64,000 nucleotides of DNA from the NCBI GenBank assembly GCA_902560805.1, contig CACENW010000002.1, positions 94,501-158,500 of the forward strand. Direction: 5' to 3'. The notes beneath the pieces are model-generated. The model was not told the DNA's origin and searched no databases. It saw nothing but the letters and a program-made list of their open reading frames with translations. Origin of the DNA: an uncultured Pelagibacteraceae bacterium (GTDB lineage: Bacteria; Pseudomonadota; Alphaproteobacteria; Pelagibacterales; Pelagibacteraceae). Position 1 is the first letter of the stretch. Every line of letters begins with the position of its first letter. This document shows, one piece after another, positions 45,706-53,935 of this stretch. The position numbers and the translations under genes are program-made.

Positions 45706-47403
45706 TTAATAAAGTTTTTCTATTTCACTTTTATACTTTTCAATAATTTTATATCTTTTTAACTTTAAAGTTGGTGTCATTAATCCATTTTCAATTGTAA
45801 ATTGATCTTTAATTACAAAAAACTTTTTAATTTTCTCTATCTTGGATAAGTTTTTATTAATTGTTTCTATTTCTTTTAAAATGTTTTCATCTGAAACATT
45901 ACTTTCATTATTATTTAAAACTAAAATAGCTATTAAATAAGGTTTGTTATCTCCATAAACTAATGCTTGCTCTACAAATTCAATCTTAAGTAAATCATTT
46001 TCAATTTTCACAGGAGAAATATTGTCACCACCTGGTGTAATTAAAATATCTTTTTTTCTATCGGTGATTTTTAAGTAACCATTTTCAAAATGTCCTATAT
46101 CTCCAGTATATAACCAGCCATCCTTTAAAACTTTTTCGGTCTCTTCCTTTTTATTCCAATAGCCCAACATAACATTTTCACCTTTAACCAGAATTTCACC
46201 ATCGTCAGCAATTTTCACTTCATTGCCGCTAAAAGCAGGACCTACTGTATCTATCCTTATATCTTTTATTGGGTTACAACTTACAACTGGAGAAGTTTCT
46301 GTTAAACCATACCCTTGCAAAGTCGGTAGACCTATCGAATTTAAAAAAACACCCACTTCTTTATCTAGCGCACCTCCTCCAGAAATAAATGCTTTTAAAG
46401 AACCTCCAAATTGAGCTTTTATTTTTTTTCTAACTATTTTTTCACAAATTGTATTTTGCACTTTTTCAAAAAAAGTAAGTTTTTGATTTGTTAGTACTTT
46501 TTCTCCAAGATAAAGCATTTTGTTTATTAGAGATTTTTTAAAACCAGTAGCTTTATTAAAAGTTGAATTAATTTTTTGATACAGATTCTGATAAAATCTT
46601 GGAACAGCTGTCATAATATCAGGACTACATTCTCCCATATTTTTAATTAACTTATCTATACTTTCTGCATAGTAAACTTCGGCACCTATTGCTATTTGGA
46701 CAAACTGAACGGTGTGTTCATAAGAATGAGATAATGGTAACCAAGTTAGGAATTTAGGTTTGTAAGATATTATCTCTTTTAAAAGTGAAATAGAACCTTC
46801 GCAATTATTTAAAATCCCCCCATGGCTGAGCATTACTCCCTTGGGGTTACCTTGGGTTCCTGATGTATAAATAATACAAGCTACGTCTTTTCTTGAAATT
46901 TCTAACTTTAAAAAATCGATCTCTTCACAATCGTTTTTCGAAAAAATATCTTTAATACATCTAGTATCTGATTGACTGTCAATTTGATCAAAAGAGATAA
47001 CTTTTTTTATAAATGGCTTTGTAGAAATTAAATTTTTAATTTTATTGTATTGAACTTGATCTGAAACAATTACCACTGATGGGTTACAATCGTTAATTAA
47101 ATATTCATAATCTCTTTCAGTGTAAGTGGTATAGGCTGGCACAGTAATTCCGCCTGCTAACATTATCGCTAAATCAGATATCATCCATTCAGGTCTATTT
47201 TCCGAAATTAATAAGCATCTATCTTTTTTTTGAATTAAAGATTTAAGCTCATCACTTAATTTTAAAATATTTAAATAAGTATCTCTCCAAGAGAACTTAT
47301 CATTTGAATTTTTTAAGGATTTTAAAAAAATCTGATCTGCTTTTTCTTTTGTATACTGATTATAAAATAGTTCTAAAAGATTATTATGGTTTTTTATATT
47401 CAT
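45706..47403 (-). CDS. fadD: Long-chain acyl-CoA synthetase (AMP-forming)
   Basis: Activates fatty acids to acyl-CoA through an acyl-adenylate. The 565-residue protein (from ATG 47403) has the ANL-family P-loop IIYTSGTQGNPKGVMLSHGG (about 178-197), the A5 motif GYGLTETSPV near 359, the YTGDIGHF motif near 432 and the DRKKDILITPGGDNISP hinge near 446. It is of the FadD15/long-chain subfamily that ends in LMTPTLKLKR. Reading upstream of 47403 would translate tRNA-Leu, so this ATG is the start. It is 6 nt after the tRNA CCA. Gene-symbol assignment is by family, not by proven orthology. Confidence 0.85.
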   Translation of the reverse strand: MNIKNHNNLLELFYNQYTKEKADQIFLKSLKNSNDKFSWRDTYLNILKLSDELKSLIQKKDRCLLISENRPEWMISDLAIMLAGGITVPAYTTYTERDYEYLINDCNPSVVIVSDQVQYNKIKNLISTKPFIKKVISFDQIDSQSDTRCIKDIFSKNDCEEIDFLKLEISRKDVACIIYTSGTQGNPKGVMLSHGGILNNCEGSISLLKEIISYKPKFLTWLPLSHSYEHTVQFVQIAIGAEVYYAESIDKLIKNMGECSPDIMTAVPRFYQNLYQKINSTFNKATGFKKSLINKMLYLGEKVLTNQKLTFFEKVQNTICEKIVRKKIKAQFGGSLKAFISGGGALDKEVGVFLNSIGLPTLQGYGLTETSPVVSCNPIKDIRIDTVGPAFSGNEVKIADDGEILVKGENVMLGYWNKKEETEKVLKDGWLYTGDIGHFENGYLKITDRKKDILITPGGDNISPVKIENDLLKIEFVEQALVYGDNKPYLIAILVLNNNESNVSDENILKEIETINKNLSKIEKIKKFFVIKDQFTIENGLMTPTLKLKRYKIIEKYKSEIEKLY

Positions 47404-47409
47404 AAACTT

Positions 47410-47494
47410 TGGTGGGCGAAGAGAGAATCGAACTCTCACTTCTTGCGAAACACGATTTTGAGTCGTGCGCGTCTACCAGTTCCGCCATTCGCCC
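47410..47494 (-). tRNA. tRNA-Leu (anticodon CAA)
   Basis: An 85-nt class II tRNA on the minus strand with encoded CCA. The acceptor GGGCGAA pairs with TTCGCCC and the discriminator is A. The anticodon stem CACGA/TCGTG encloses CTCAAAA, giving CAA. A long variable arm (TTTCGCAAGAAGT) and GTTCGATTC T-loop follow. A protein ATG begins 6 nt after the CCA on the same strand. Confidence 0.95.
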
Positions 47495-47551
47495 ATTAAA
47501 TTAAATTATAATTAAATAGTATAAGAACTAAAATTATATTAAAACCAAAAA

Positions 47552-48157
47552 ATGTTCCAAACTCTTTATAAAAAGTGTTTAAAATTAGCTGCTCACAAAA
47601 GTTCAAATTTATACCTAGGGATTGTTTCCTTCACTGAAAGTTCATTTTTTCCTATACCTCCAGATGTAATGATTATTCCGATGGTGATTGCTAAAAAAAA
47701 AGAATATTTTAAAATATTTTTAATCGCATCTATATTTTCAGTTTTAGGTGGAATTTTTGGATATTTACTAGGTTATTTGTTTTATGATTTAGCTATTCAT
47801 GTAATTGGATTTTATGGTTATGAAAATAAAGTAGAAAATTTAAAGACAAGCTTGTCTAAAGGGTCAGGTTTTTTTGCATGGCTAAGTATTCTTTTTCTAG
47901 CAGGATTTACTCCACTTCCCTATAAAGCATTCACTATTGCTAGCGGTATAGTTGGATTCAGTTTTCCTGTATTCATTGTTGTAAGTTTAATCTCCAGAAG
48001 TCTTAGATTTTTTATTGTTGCTTATTTATCTTATAAATTTGGTGACTTATTTACTGAATTCATGGAGAAACATGGTTCAAAATGGTTCACTATAATTGGA
48101 ATTTTAATAGTTATAATATTAGGAATTATATTTTTAATTTTTAAATTTAATGCTTAA
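47552..48157 (+). CDS. DedA/YqaA-like membrane protein
   Basis: A 201-residue inner-membrane protein of the DedA (VTT-domain) superfamily, YqaA branch. It has an N-terminal SFTESSFFPIPPDVMIIP motif (about 26-43), GGIFGYLLGYLFYD near 72, a FLAGFTPLPYKAFTIASG motif near 117, and a final helix at about 182-200. DedA proteins act in lipid-carrier (undecaprenyl phosphate or phospholipid) transport or membrane homeostasis. It overlaps dsbB by 8 nt, starting the dedA-like/dsbB/coq7 unit. The exact substrate is not known. Confidence 0.85.
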   Translation: MFQTLYKKCLKLAAHKSSNLYLGIVSFTESSFFPIPPDVMIIPMVIAKKKEYFKIFLIASIFSVLGGIFGYLLGYLFYDLAIHVIGFYGYENKVENLKTSLSKGSGFFAWLSILFLAGFTPLPYKAFTIASGIVGFSFPVFIVVSLISRSLRFFIVAYLSYKFGDLFTEFMEKHGSKWFTIIGILIVIILGIIFLIFKFNA

Positions 48158-48632
48158 TAACAAACAATTGTTGCTTAACCTAATTTTATTTGTCAGTTTC
48201 GTTGCTTTAATATCAGCGTTCTTTATTGAGTATGTTTTAGGTCATCAACCTTGCAATCTTTGTATTTTAGAGAGAATTCCATATTTACTTGCAATAGTAA
48301 TTATACTCTTGAATTATAAATTTTCTCAGTTTGAAAAACTATTTTTGGTTTTATTGATAATAGTTTTTTTAACAGCTACCATCCTGTCAGTTTATCATTT
48401 TGGTATAGAACAAGGATTTATTGAAGAGTCTTTAGTTTGTGATCTTAAAAATGGCTCTGGAGTAACTTCCAAAGAAGAAATTTTAAAGCAATTGCAAGAA
48501 CAAAAAGTGAGCTGCAAAGATGTAACATTTAAAATTTTTGGATTATCTCTTACAACTTATAATATTGTAATTTCAATATTAATTACAATAAATACATTAA
48601 AAATTTATTTAAACTATGTCAAAAGTAAGTAA
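48150..48632 (+). CDS. dsbB: Disulfide bond formation protein DsbB
   Basis: A quinone-dependent inner-membrane oxidase that re-oxidises DsbA. The 160-residue protein has four helices, the first periplasmic pair Cys35/Cys38 in PCNLCILERIPY, and the second periplasmic loop cysteines Cys97 and Cys122. No dsbA lies in the window. It overlaps coq7 by 17 nt. Placement beside a ubiquinone biosynthesis gene fits its need for ubiquinone, though coregulation is inference. Confidence 0.92.
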   Translation: MLNNKQLLLNLILFVSFVALISAFFIEYVLGHQPCNLCILERIPYLLAIVIILLNYKFSQFEKLFLVLLIIVFLTATILSVYHFGIEQGFIEESLVCDLKNGSGVTSKEEILKQLQEQKVSCKDVTFKIFGLSLTTYNIVISILITINTLKIYLNYVKSK

Positions 48633-49149
48633 AAAAAAAATTGAAGAATTTATAAGGGTAGATCATGCTGGTGAGCGTGGGGCAGTTAAAATATATGAAG
48701 GTCAATTATTAGCTTTAAATACATTTGTAAAAGATGAAAATTTGAAAAAAATCATAGAAGATATGAAAATTCATGAAAAAGAACATAGTGAATTCTTTGA
48801 AAACGAAATTAAAAAAAGAAATATTACTCCCACAAAACTTTTACCACTGTGGGATTTGCTTGGTGTTGGTTTAGGATTTGGTTCTACTCTGTTAGGAAAA
48901 AAAGCAGCTATGTTATGTACAGCATCTGTGGAAGAAGTAATTGATGATCACTACTTAAATCAAATTAGTCAGTTAGATGAAGATGAAAAATTTCTCAAAG
49001 ATAAAATTACAAAATTTAGGGAAGATGAGCTTCATCATAAAGATATCGCTTATGAAAAAGGTGCAACTAAAAAAGGACCTTATAGTATTTTAGATAAAAT
49101 AATTAAAACTGGTTCTAAAATTGCAATTAATATTTCTGAAAAGATTTAG
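48616..49149 (+). CDS. coq7: Demethoxyubiquinone hydroxylase
   Basis: A di-iron monooxygenase adding a hydroxyl to demethoxyubiquinone, a late ubiquinone step. The 177-residue COQ7-type protein has two Glu-x-x-His iron-binding repeats: DHAGERGAVKIYEGQ at 14-28 with EKEHSEFF near 55, and EEVIDDHYLNQ then EDELHHKDIA further on. Alphaproteobacteria and mitochondria use Coq7 where E. coli uses UbiF. It starts inside dsbB and its TAG overlaps the HNH gene's TAA by 4 nt. Confidence 0.93.
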   Translation: MSKVSKKKIEEFIRVDHAGERGAVKIYEGQLLALNTFVKDENLKKIIEDMKIHEKEHSEFFENEIKKRNITPTKLLPLWDLLGVGLGFGSTLLGKKAAMLCTASVEEVIDDHYLNQISQLDEDEKFLKDKITKFREDELHHKDIAYEKGATKKGPYSILDKIIKTGSKIAINISEKI

Positions 49150-49715
49150 GTTTCTAATTCAACATCCCAATACAAGTAATCCATCCAACTTTTATGTAAA
49201 AAATTAGGAGGAAAGTTCTTACCATTTTTATGTAAATCTTCTGTTGAGGGTCTAAAAGGATATTGATTTAATTTCATTCCTGAATGTTTTAATAATTTTC
49301 CACCTTTTTTTACATTACAAGCTGAACAAGCTGTAACAACATTGTCCCAATTTGTTTCTCCACCTTTGGATCTTGGAAGCAAATGATCAAAAGTAAGTTC
49401 CTCATTACTTCCACAATATTGACAAGAGAATTTATCTCTTAAAAAAACGTTAAATCTAGTAAAACTTGGCTTCGTTTGAGGAACAATATAGTCTTTTAAA
49501 GCTATAACACTTGGTAGCTTCATATTAAATGAAGGACTTCTAATAGTCCTATCGTAATGACTTACAATGATAACTCTATCAAGAAAAACTGATTTCACAG
49601 TGTCTTGCCATGACCATAATGATAGTGGGTAATAACTAAGAGGTCTATAATCTGCATTGAGAACTAATGCAGGGCATTTTTCTAATGACACATCTTGTTC
49701 AATAAAGTTGTTCAC
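49146..49715 (-). CDS. HNH endonuclease-domain protein
   Basis: A 189-residue protein with a central HNH domain. The zinc Cys pairs are CQYC and CSAC, and the core is LTFDHLLPRSKGGETNWDNVV (about 107-127), preserving the catalytic His and Asn/Asp pattern. The N-terminal CPALVLNADYRPLSYYPLS region is typical of a widespread chromosomal HNH family in alphaproteobacteria that is not linked to restriction or phage modules. Substrate and role are unknown. It is solitary, convergent to coq7. Confidence 0.88.
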   Translation of the reverse strand: MNNFIEQDVSLEKCPALVLNADYRPLSYYPLSLWSWQDTVKSVFLDRVIIVSHYDRTIRSPSFNMKLPSVIALKDYIVPQTKPSFTRFNVFLRDKFSCQYCGSNEELTFDHLLPRSKGGETNWDNVVTACSACNVKKGGKLLKHSGMKLNQYPFRPSTEDLHKNGKNFPPNFLHKSWMDYLYWDVELET

Positions 49716-49762
49716 ACTAAAACATTAACTTAGTTTAGCATCATAATCAATATGATCAGATG

Positions 49763-50413
49763 TTAAATTTTTTTTAAAATATAATTTAATGCTGTACTTG
49801 ATGCCTCGATAGGAACGTGATGGTCACAATTTTTTATTAATAACGTTTCAACAGGAATATTGTTTCGAATTAAAAAATCCTTAGCTTCAAGTAAATGTGT
49901 TGATGGAACAATTTGATCAGCATCACCATGTATTAGTAATGTATCTGTGCTATTTTTGATTCTATCTTTCAAATTAATTTGATCAATTATCTTTCCTGAA
50001 AATCCTACGACACATAAAAATTTTTCATTTGAGGTAAGACCGACATTCAAAGACATCATGCAGCCCTGGCTAAATCCTGATAAACAAATTTGTTGAGTAG
50101 ATAAGTTGTATTCAGTTTTAACTTCCTCAATAAATTTTTTAATAACATTTTCAGCTTTAATTGACTCTTGAAGTATATAAGATGGGTCTTCTTTGGTTAA
50201 ATCAAACCATTGATATCCTGATGGATTAATTATGCACTTTTCATGTCCATTAGGACAAATAAAAATTGTGTTTGGCAGATGTCTTTTCCAATTTAAAGTT
50301 AACATACTTATGTCTTTTCCATCTCCGCCATATCCATGAAGTAAAATTATTGCATTCTTAATCTCTGTTCCTTCTTCTGGTTTGATGATGATTGAGTTAA
50401 GGCAAAATGTCAT
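49763..50413 (-). CDS. Phospholipase/carboxylesterase-like hydrolase
   Basis: A 216-residue alpha/beta-hydrolase of the carboxylesterase/thioesterase (YpfH, Abhydrolase_2) family. The LLHGYGGDGKDI oxyanion loop is at about 24-35. The nucleophile is in CLSGFSQGCMMSL (about 110-122), Asp in LIHGDADQIVP and His in KNCDHHVP near the end. No signal peptide, so it acts in the cytosol. It is divergent from the HIG1 gene with 49 bp between ATGs. Natural substrate unknown. Confidence 0.88.
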   Translation of the reverse strand: MTFCLNSIIIKPEEGTEIKNAIILLHGYGGDGKDISMLTLNWKRHLPNTIFICPNGHEKCIINPSGYQWFDLTKEDPSYILQESIKAENVIKKFIEEVKTEYNLSTQQICLSGFSQGCMMSLNVGLTSNEKFLCVVGFSGKIIDQINLKDRIKNSTDTLLIHGDADQIVPSTHLLEAKDFLIRNNIPVETLLIKNCDHHVPIEASSTALNYILKKI

Positions 50414-50462
50414 AGATGATTTATTATGTTTTTTATTTTTAAAAACACACTACAATAATAAT

Positions 50463-50666
50463 ATGTTTTCTGGAATATTAGTTAAGATTTTATCTATCGC
50501 TCTTTTAATAGCTGTTGGAATAGTTCTAATTTTAGGTATTGGAACTTTATTTAAAGGTGGAGAAACAAGTAAAAAATATTCAAATAAACTAATGCAGCTT
50601 AGAGTTCTGCTGCAATTTGTAGCCATACTTGTTTTAGTAGCTTTCGCATATTTTTTTAAAAACTAA
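50463..50666 (+). CDS. HIG1-domain (twin transmembrane) protein
   Basis: A 67-residue inner-membrane protein with two helices (about 5-28 and 45-65) joined by a basic loop. The sequence SNKLMQLRVLLQFVAI matches the second half of the HIG1 domain (the QRRVLLQ-like motif). HIG1 proteins in mitochondria and some alphaproteobacteria bind and tune cytochrome c oxidase. Reading farther upstream in frame gives no conserved residues, so I take ATG 50463. Its stop overlaps the stop of the TlpA-like gene by 4 nt. Confidence 0.85.
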   Translation: MFSGILVKILSIALLIAVGIVLILGIGTLFKGGETSKKYSNKLMQLRVLLQFVAILVLVAFAYFFKN

Positions 50667-51172
50667 TTATATTTCTCAATCCACTTTAAAAAATCTTCGT
50701 CATTAAAGTCTAAGTCGCCAAGAACTCTTGCAAATTCCTCACCTTGTTTATTTATAAATATTGATGTTGGGACTCCTCTTAGAGAAAAAGTTTTAGCTAA
50801 AGTTACTTCTGGATCAAAAAAAGGTTCTAAATTTTTTAAGTTTAATTTTAAAAAAAATTCTTCAACTTTAATAAGTTTTTCTTTCCCAATATTAATAGGA
50901 AAAACTTTTAAATTATTGAGTGATGAATTTGCTTGCATATTGTCTAGTGAAGGCATCTCTTCTTTACACGGGGGACACCAAGTAGCCCAAAAATTTAAAA
51001 CTAACAATTTTCCTTTGAAATCATTAATTTTAATTTTTTCATTTTTCTTATTTAAAAAAAATACGTTTTCATACGTTTTTGGAACTTTATGAATAACAAT
51101 ATTTTTAATGTTCGGTAAATCACTAGCTTCTACAGATGTAATTAAAAAAATAAATAATGCTAAAATTCTCAT
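50663..51172 (-). CDS. TlpA/ResA-like periplasmic thioredoxin
   Basis: A 169-residue thioredoxin-fold protein. The N-terminal 17 residues look like a signal peptide (MRILALFIFLITSVEA). The active site is FWATWCPPCKEEMPS with Cys66 and Cys69, and the cis-Pro segment is GVPTSIFINKQGEE near 133. TlpA-like proteins reduce periplasmic disulfides, often in cytochrome c or oxidase assembly. Its neighbour HIG1 protein would fit that setting, but no cytochrome assembly gene is visible. It is divergent from argH with 24 bp between ATGs. Confidence 0.88.
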   Translation of the reverse strand: MRILALFIFLITSVEASDLPNIKNIVIHKVPKTYENVFFLNKKNEKIKINDFKGKLLVLNFWATWCPPCKEEMPSLDNMQANSSLNNLKVFPINIGKEKLIKVEEFFLKLNLKNLEPFFDPEVTLAKTFSLRGVPTSIFINKQGEEFARVLGDLDFNDEDFLKWIEKYN

Positions 51173-51196
51173 ATTAATTAGGTATAACTAAATATC
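51173..51196. promoter_or_regulatory. Compact divergent promoter (TlpA-like / argH)
   Basis: Just 24 bp separate the two ATGs. On the plus strand TATAAC (51183-51188) ends 8 nt before the argH ATG, and on the minus strand a TATAC-type sequence lies similarly close to the other start. Leaderless or almost leaderless transcripts are expected in at least the argH direction. Confidence 0.4.
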
Positions 51197-52588
51197 ATGG
51201 CAAAAAATAAAAACAACCAGGCAATATGGAACACGCGAATACAAAAGGAAGCGTCAAACCTTTTTCAAAAAGTTGGTAATTCTATTGATATAGACAAGAG
51301 ACTTTACAAAGAAGATATACAAGGATCCATTGCACACGTTGAAATGCTTTTTAGACAAAAGATAATTTCCTTTAAAATAAAAAATAAAATTATTTATGGT
51401 CTAAATAAAATTTATAAAGAAATAACTTACAAAAAATTTGAATTTAATAAAAAATATGAAGACATTCATATGAATATAGAGAAAAGATTATTTCAAATAA
51501 TTGGTGATGAAGCTGGATACATTCATACAGCTAGATCGAGAAATGATCAGGTAATAACTGATTTTAAAATTTGGATTAAGACTGCAACTAAAGATATAAA
51601 TAACAATATTGATAAAGTAATCAAAAGCACAATTAAACTAGCTGAAAAAAATATAGAAACTATCATGCCAGGTTTTACTCATCTTAAAAATGCTCAAGCT
51701 ATTTCGTTTGGCCATTATTTAATGGCTTATGTGGAAATGTTTACTAGAGATAAAAAAAGATTTTTAAACAATTTAGATAATTTAAATGAAAGTCCATTGG
51801 GTGTAGCAGCTTTATCAGGCACTTCGTTTAATATAGATAGAAATTTTACATCCAAAAAACTTGGATTTAGAAGACCAACTAATAATTCAATAGATACAGT
51901 TTCGGATAGAGACTTTGTGCTAGATTTTCTTTATGCTATTTCAGTATGTTCAATGCATATTTCTAGAATTGCAGAGGAATTAATTATATGGAATTCAGAT
52001 GGATTTAACTTAATCAACTTGTCAGATAAAGTTGTTACAGGCTCTTCGATTATGCCTCAAAAAAAGAACCCTGATCTCCTAGAGTATCTAAGAGGAAAAA
52101 CTGGCATTTCTTATGGAAATTTTTTTTCTATGCTGACTATACTAAAGGGTTTGCCACTATCCTACTTTAAAGATTTACAGGATGATAAGGAATTGGTTTT
52201 TAATTCTAATGACACTCTAATAAATTGCTTAAAAATATTTGATGAAGTTTTAAAAAATTGCAGTGCGAATAAAAAGAAAATGCTTGAACTTGCAAATACA
52301 GGTCATATTACGGCAACAGATCTAGCAGATTATTTAGTTAGAAAACACTCGATGTCGTTCAGAAAGGCGTATCAAAAAACAGCCGCTGTTGTGAACATGG
52401 CAGAAAAAAGAAAGAAAAATTTAAGCGAGTTAACTTTACATGAACTAAAAAAAATTGAACCAAAACTCACAGAAGAAGTTTTAAATATTTTTGAATTAAA
52501 AAATTCTATTAATTCAAAAAAATCTTTTGGAGGAACATCTTTTGATAATGTCAGAAAAATGATAATGAAATATAAGAAAACAACATGA
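51197..52588 (+). CDS. argH: Argininosuccinate lyase
   Basis: Cleaves argininosuccinate to arginine and fumarate, the last arginine step. The 463-residue length is standard. The superfamily signature appears as GSSIMPQKKNPDLLEY (about 281-296), and the HTARSRNDQV segment near 109-118 and GFTHLKNAQ region match ArgH rather than fumarase or aspartase. The stop overlaps the start of the next small lipoprotein gene as ATGA, so argH, lipoprotein and lysA form one coupled unit. Confidence 0.96.
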   Translation: MAKNKNNQAIWNTRIQKEASNLFQKVGNSIDIDKRLYKEDIQGSIAHVEMLFRQKIISFKIKNKIIYGLNKIYKEITYKKFEFNKKYEDIHMNIEKRLFQIIGDEAGYIHTARSRNDQVITDFKIWIKTATKDINNNIDKVIKSTIKLAEKNIETIMPGFTHLKNAQAISFGHYLMAYVEMFTRDKKRFLNNLDNLNESPLGVAALSGTSFNIDRNFTSKKLGFRRPTNNSIDTVSDRDFVLDFLYAISVCSMHISRIAEELIIWNSDGFNLINLSDKVVTGSSIMPQKKNPDLLEYLRGKTGISYGNFFSMLTILKGLPLSYFKDLQDDKELVFNSNDTLINCLKIFDEVLKNCSANKKKMLELANTGHITATDLADYLVRKHSMSFRKAYQKTAAVVNMAEKRKKNLSELTLHELKKIEPKLTEEVLNIFELKNSINSKKSFGGTSFDNVRKMIMKYKKTT

Positions 52589-52710
52589 TAAAAAAAATAT
52601 CACTTTTAGTTTTAATTTCATTTATGCTGGTATCTTGTGGTAAGAAAAATTGTCCAACTTATACTGGTTCAGAAGAGAAGAAATGTGATCCTCTATTTAA
52701 AACAAAATGA
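52585..52710 (+). CDS. Small LptM-like lipoprotein
   Basis: A 41-residue lipoprotein. The signal peptide MIKKISLLVLISFMLVSC ends in a lipobox (LVSC, Cys18), followed by GKKNC and a short Lys-rich tail. In many proteobacteria a tiny lipoprotein of this kind (LptM/YifL) lies directly upstream of lysA and helps the LptD outer-membrane translocon mature. Both ends overlap neighbours as ATGA (argH stop and lysA start). Sequence similarity to LptM beyond the lipobox is weak, and two extra Cys (23 and 34) are present, so the LptM identity rests mainly on position. Confidence 0.7.
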   Translation: MIKKISLLVLISFMLVSCGKKNCPTYTGSEEKKCDPLFKTK

Positions 52711-53924
52711 AATATATTAATAAAAAGCTTTCAATTGAAAAACATTATTTTCAAAATATTGCTCAAAAGTACAACACTCCAACTTATTGTTACTCTTATT
52801 CAAAATTAAAAGAGAATATATTAAATTTCAAAAAGAATTTTAAATCAATTTCACCATTGATATGTTTTGCGGTTAAATCGAATACTAATGTGAATTTGAT
52901 AAATGAAATAGCAAAATTTGGTTTAGGAGCTGATGTTGTGTCTGTTGGTGAAATGATGATGGCTCTAAAAGCAGGTGTAAATCCAAAAAAGATAGTCTTT
53001 TCAGGGGTTGGTAAAACTACAGATGAAATAAGTTACGCAATAGAAAAAAAAATTTTATTAATAAATGCAGAATCTAAAAGTGAAATAAAAGAAATAAACA
53101 GAGTAGCTAAAATTAAAAATAAAATTGTAAAAATTGGTCTAAGATTAAACCCTAATACTGATGCAAAAACATTAAGCCAAATTTCAACTGGTAAAAAAGA
53201 AAACAAATTTGGTGTAAATGAAAAAACTTTTTATGAAATTATTGATTATTGTAAAAATTCAAAAAATATAGATCTTAATTGCCTAAGTGTTCATATTGGA
53301 AGCCAAATTTTAGATCATAAACCATATGAAAAGATGCTTAAGGTAGTCGATAATATTTTAAAGAAAACATCTCATGAATTTGAATACATCGATTTAGGTG
53401 GTGGTATGGGAATTTCATACACGGATAAAAATAAAAAACTTAATTATAAAAAATATAATTTAGCTATTAAGAAATTTTTAAAAAAAAACAAGAAAGTTAA
53501 AATAATATTTGAACCAGGTCGATCGATTATAGGAAATGCTGGAACATTACTTACAAAAGTTATTTATATAAAAGATAGTGAAAGTAAAAAATTTATTATT
53601 TTAGATGCAGCAATGAATGATTTAATGAGACCAGCGCTATATGGTGCAACTCATAAAACCTTGCCAGTTATTAAATCCAGTAAAGTTTCTAAAAAAACTT
53701 ATGAATTTGTCGGACCTATTTGTGAAAGTACAGATAAGTTTATAACTATTAAAAATTTTCAAGAACTTCAAGAAAAGGACTATATTGCAATTTGTGATGT
53801 AGGAGCTTACGGAATGTCACTGAGTTCAAATTATAACTTAAGAACAAAACCATTAGAATTACTAATTAAAAACAATAAAATAAAAATAATTAGAAAAAGA
53901 CAAAAGCATAAAGATTTAATTTAG
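52707..53924 (+). CDS. lysA: Diaminopimelate decarboxylase
   Basis: Decarboxylates meso-diaminopimelate to lysine with PLP. The 405-residue protein has the PLP Lys57 in CFAVKSNTN, LSVHIGSQI near 197, the DLGGGMGISY motif near 232 and the FEPGRSIIGNAG phosphate-binding segment near 272. The dimer-interface catalytic Cys lies in GPICESTD near 340. The start overlaps the lipoprotein stop as ATGA. It is followed 11 bp later by plsC. Confidence 0.96.
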   Translation: MKYINKKLSIEKHYFQNIAQKYNTPTYCYSYSKLKENILNFKKNFKSISPLICFAVKSNTNVNLINEIAKFGLGADVVSVGEMMMALKAGVNPKKIVFSGVGKTTDEISYAIEKKILLINAESKSEIKEINRVAKIKNKIVKIGLRLNPNTDAKTLSQISTGKKENKFGVNEKTFYEIIDYCKNSKNIDLNCLSVHIGSQILDHKPYEKMLKVVDNILKKTSHEFEYIDLGGGMGISYTDKNKKLNYKKYNLAIKKFLKKNKKVKIIFEPGRSIIGNAGTLLTKVIYIKDSESKKFIILDAAMNDLMRPALYGATHKTLPVIKSSKVSKKTYEFVGPICESTDKFITIKNFQELQEKDYIAICDVGAYGMSLSSNYNLRTKPLELLIKNNKIKIIRKRQKHKDLI

Positions 53925-53935
53925 CTTTTGAGATA

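Noticed and set aside
47404-47439. Upstream extension of the acyl-CoA synthetase from 47439
   Set aside because: These codons run through the 3' part of tRNA-Leu; the protein start at 47403 gives the conserved N-terminus.
49146-49715. HNH protein as part of a homing endonuclease, phage or restriction system
   Set aside because: It has no intron, intein, methylase or phage neighbours and matches a common chromosomal HNH family in alphaproteobacteria.
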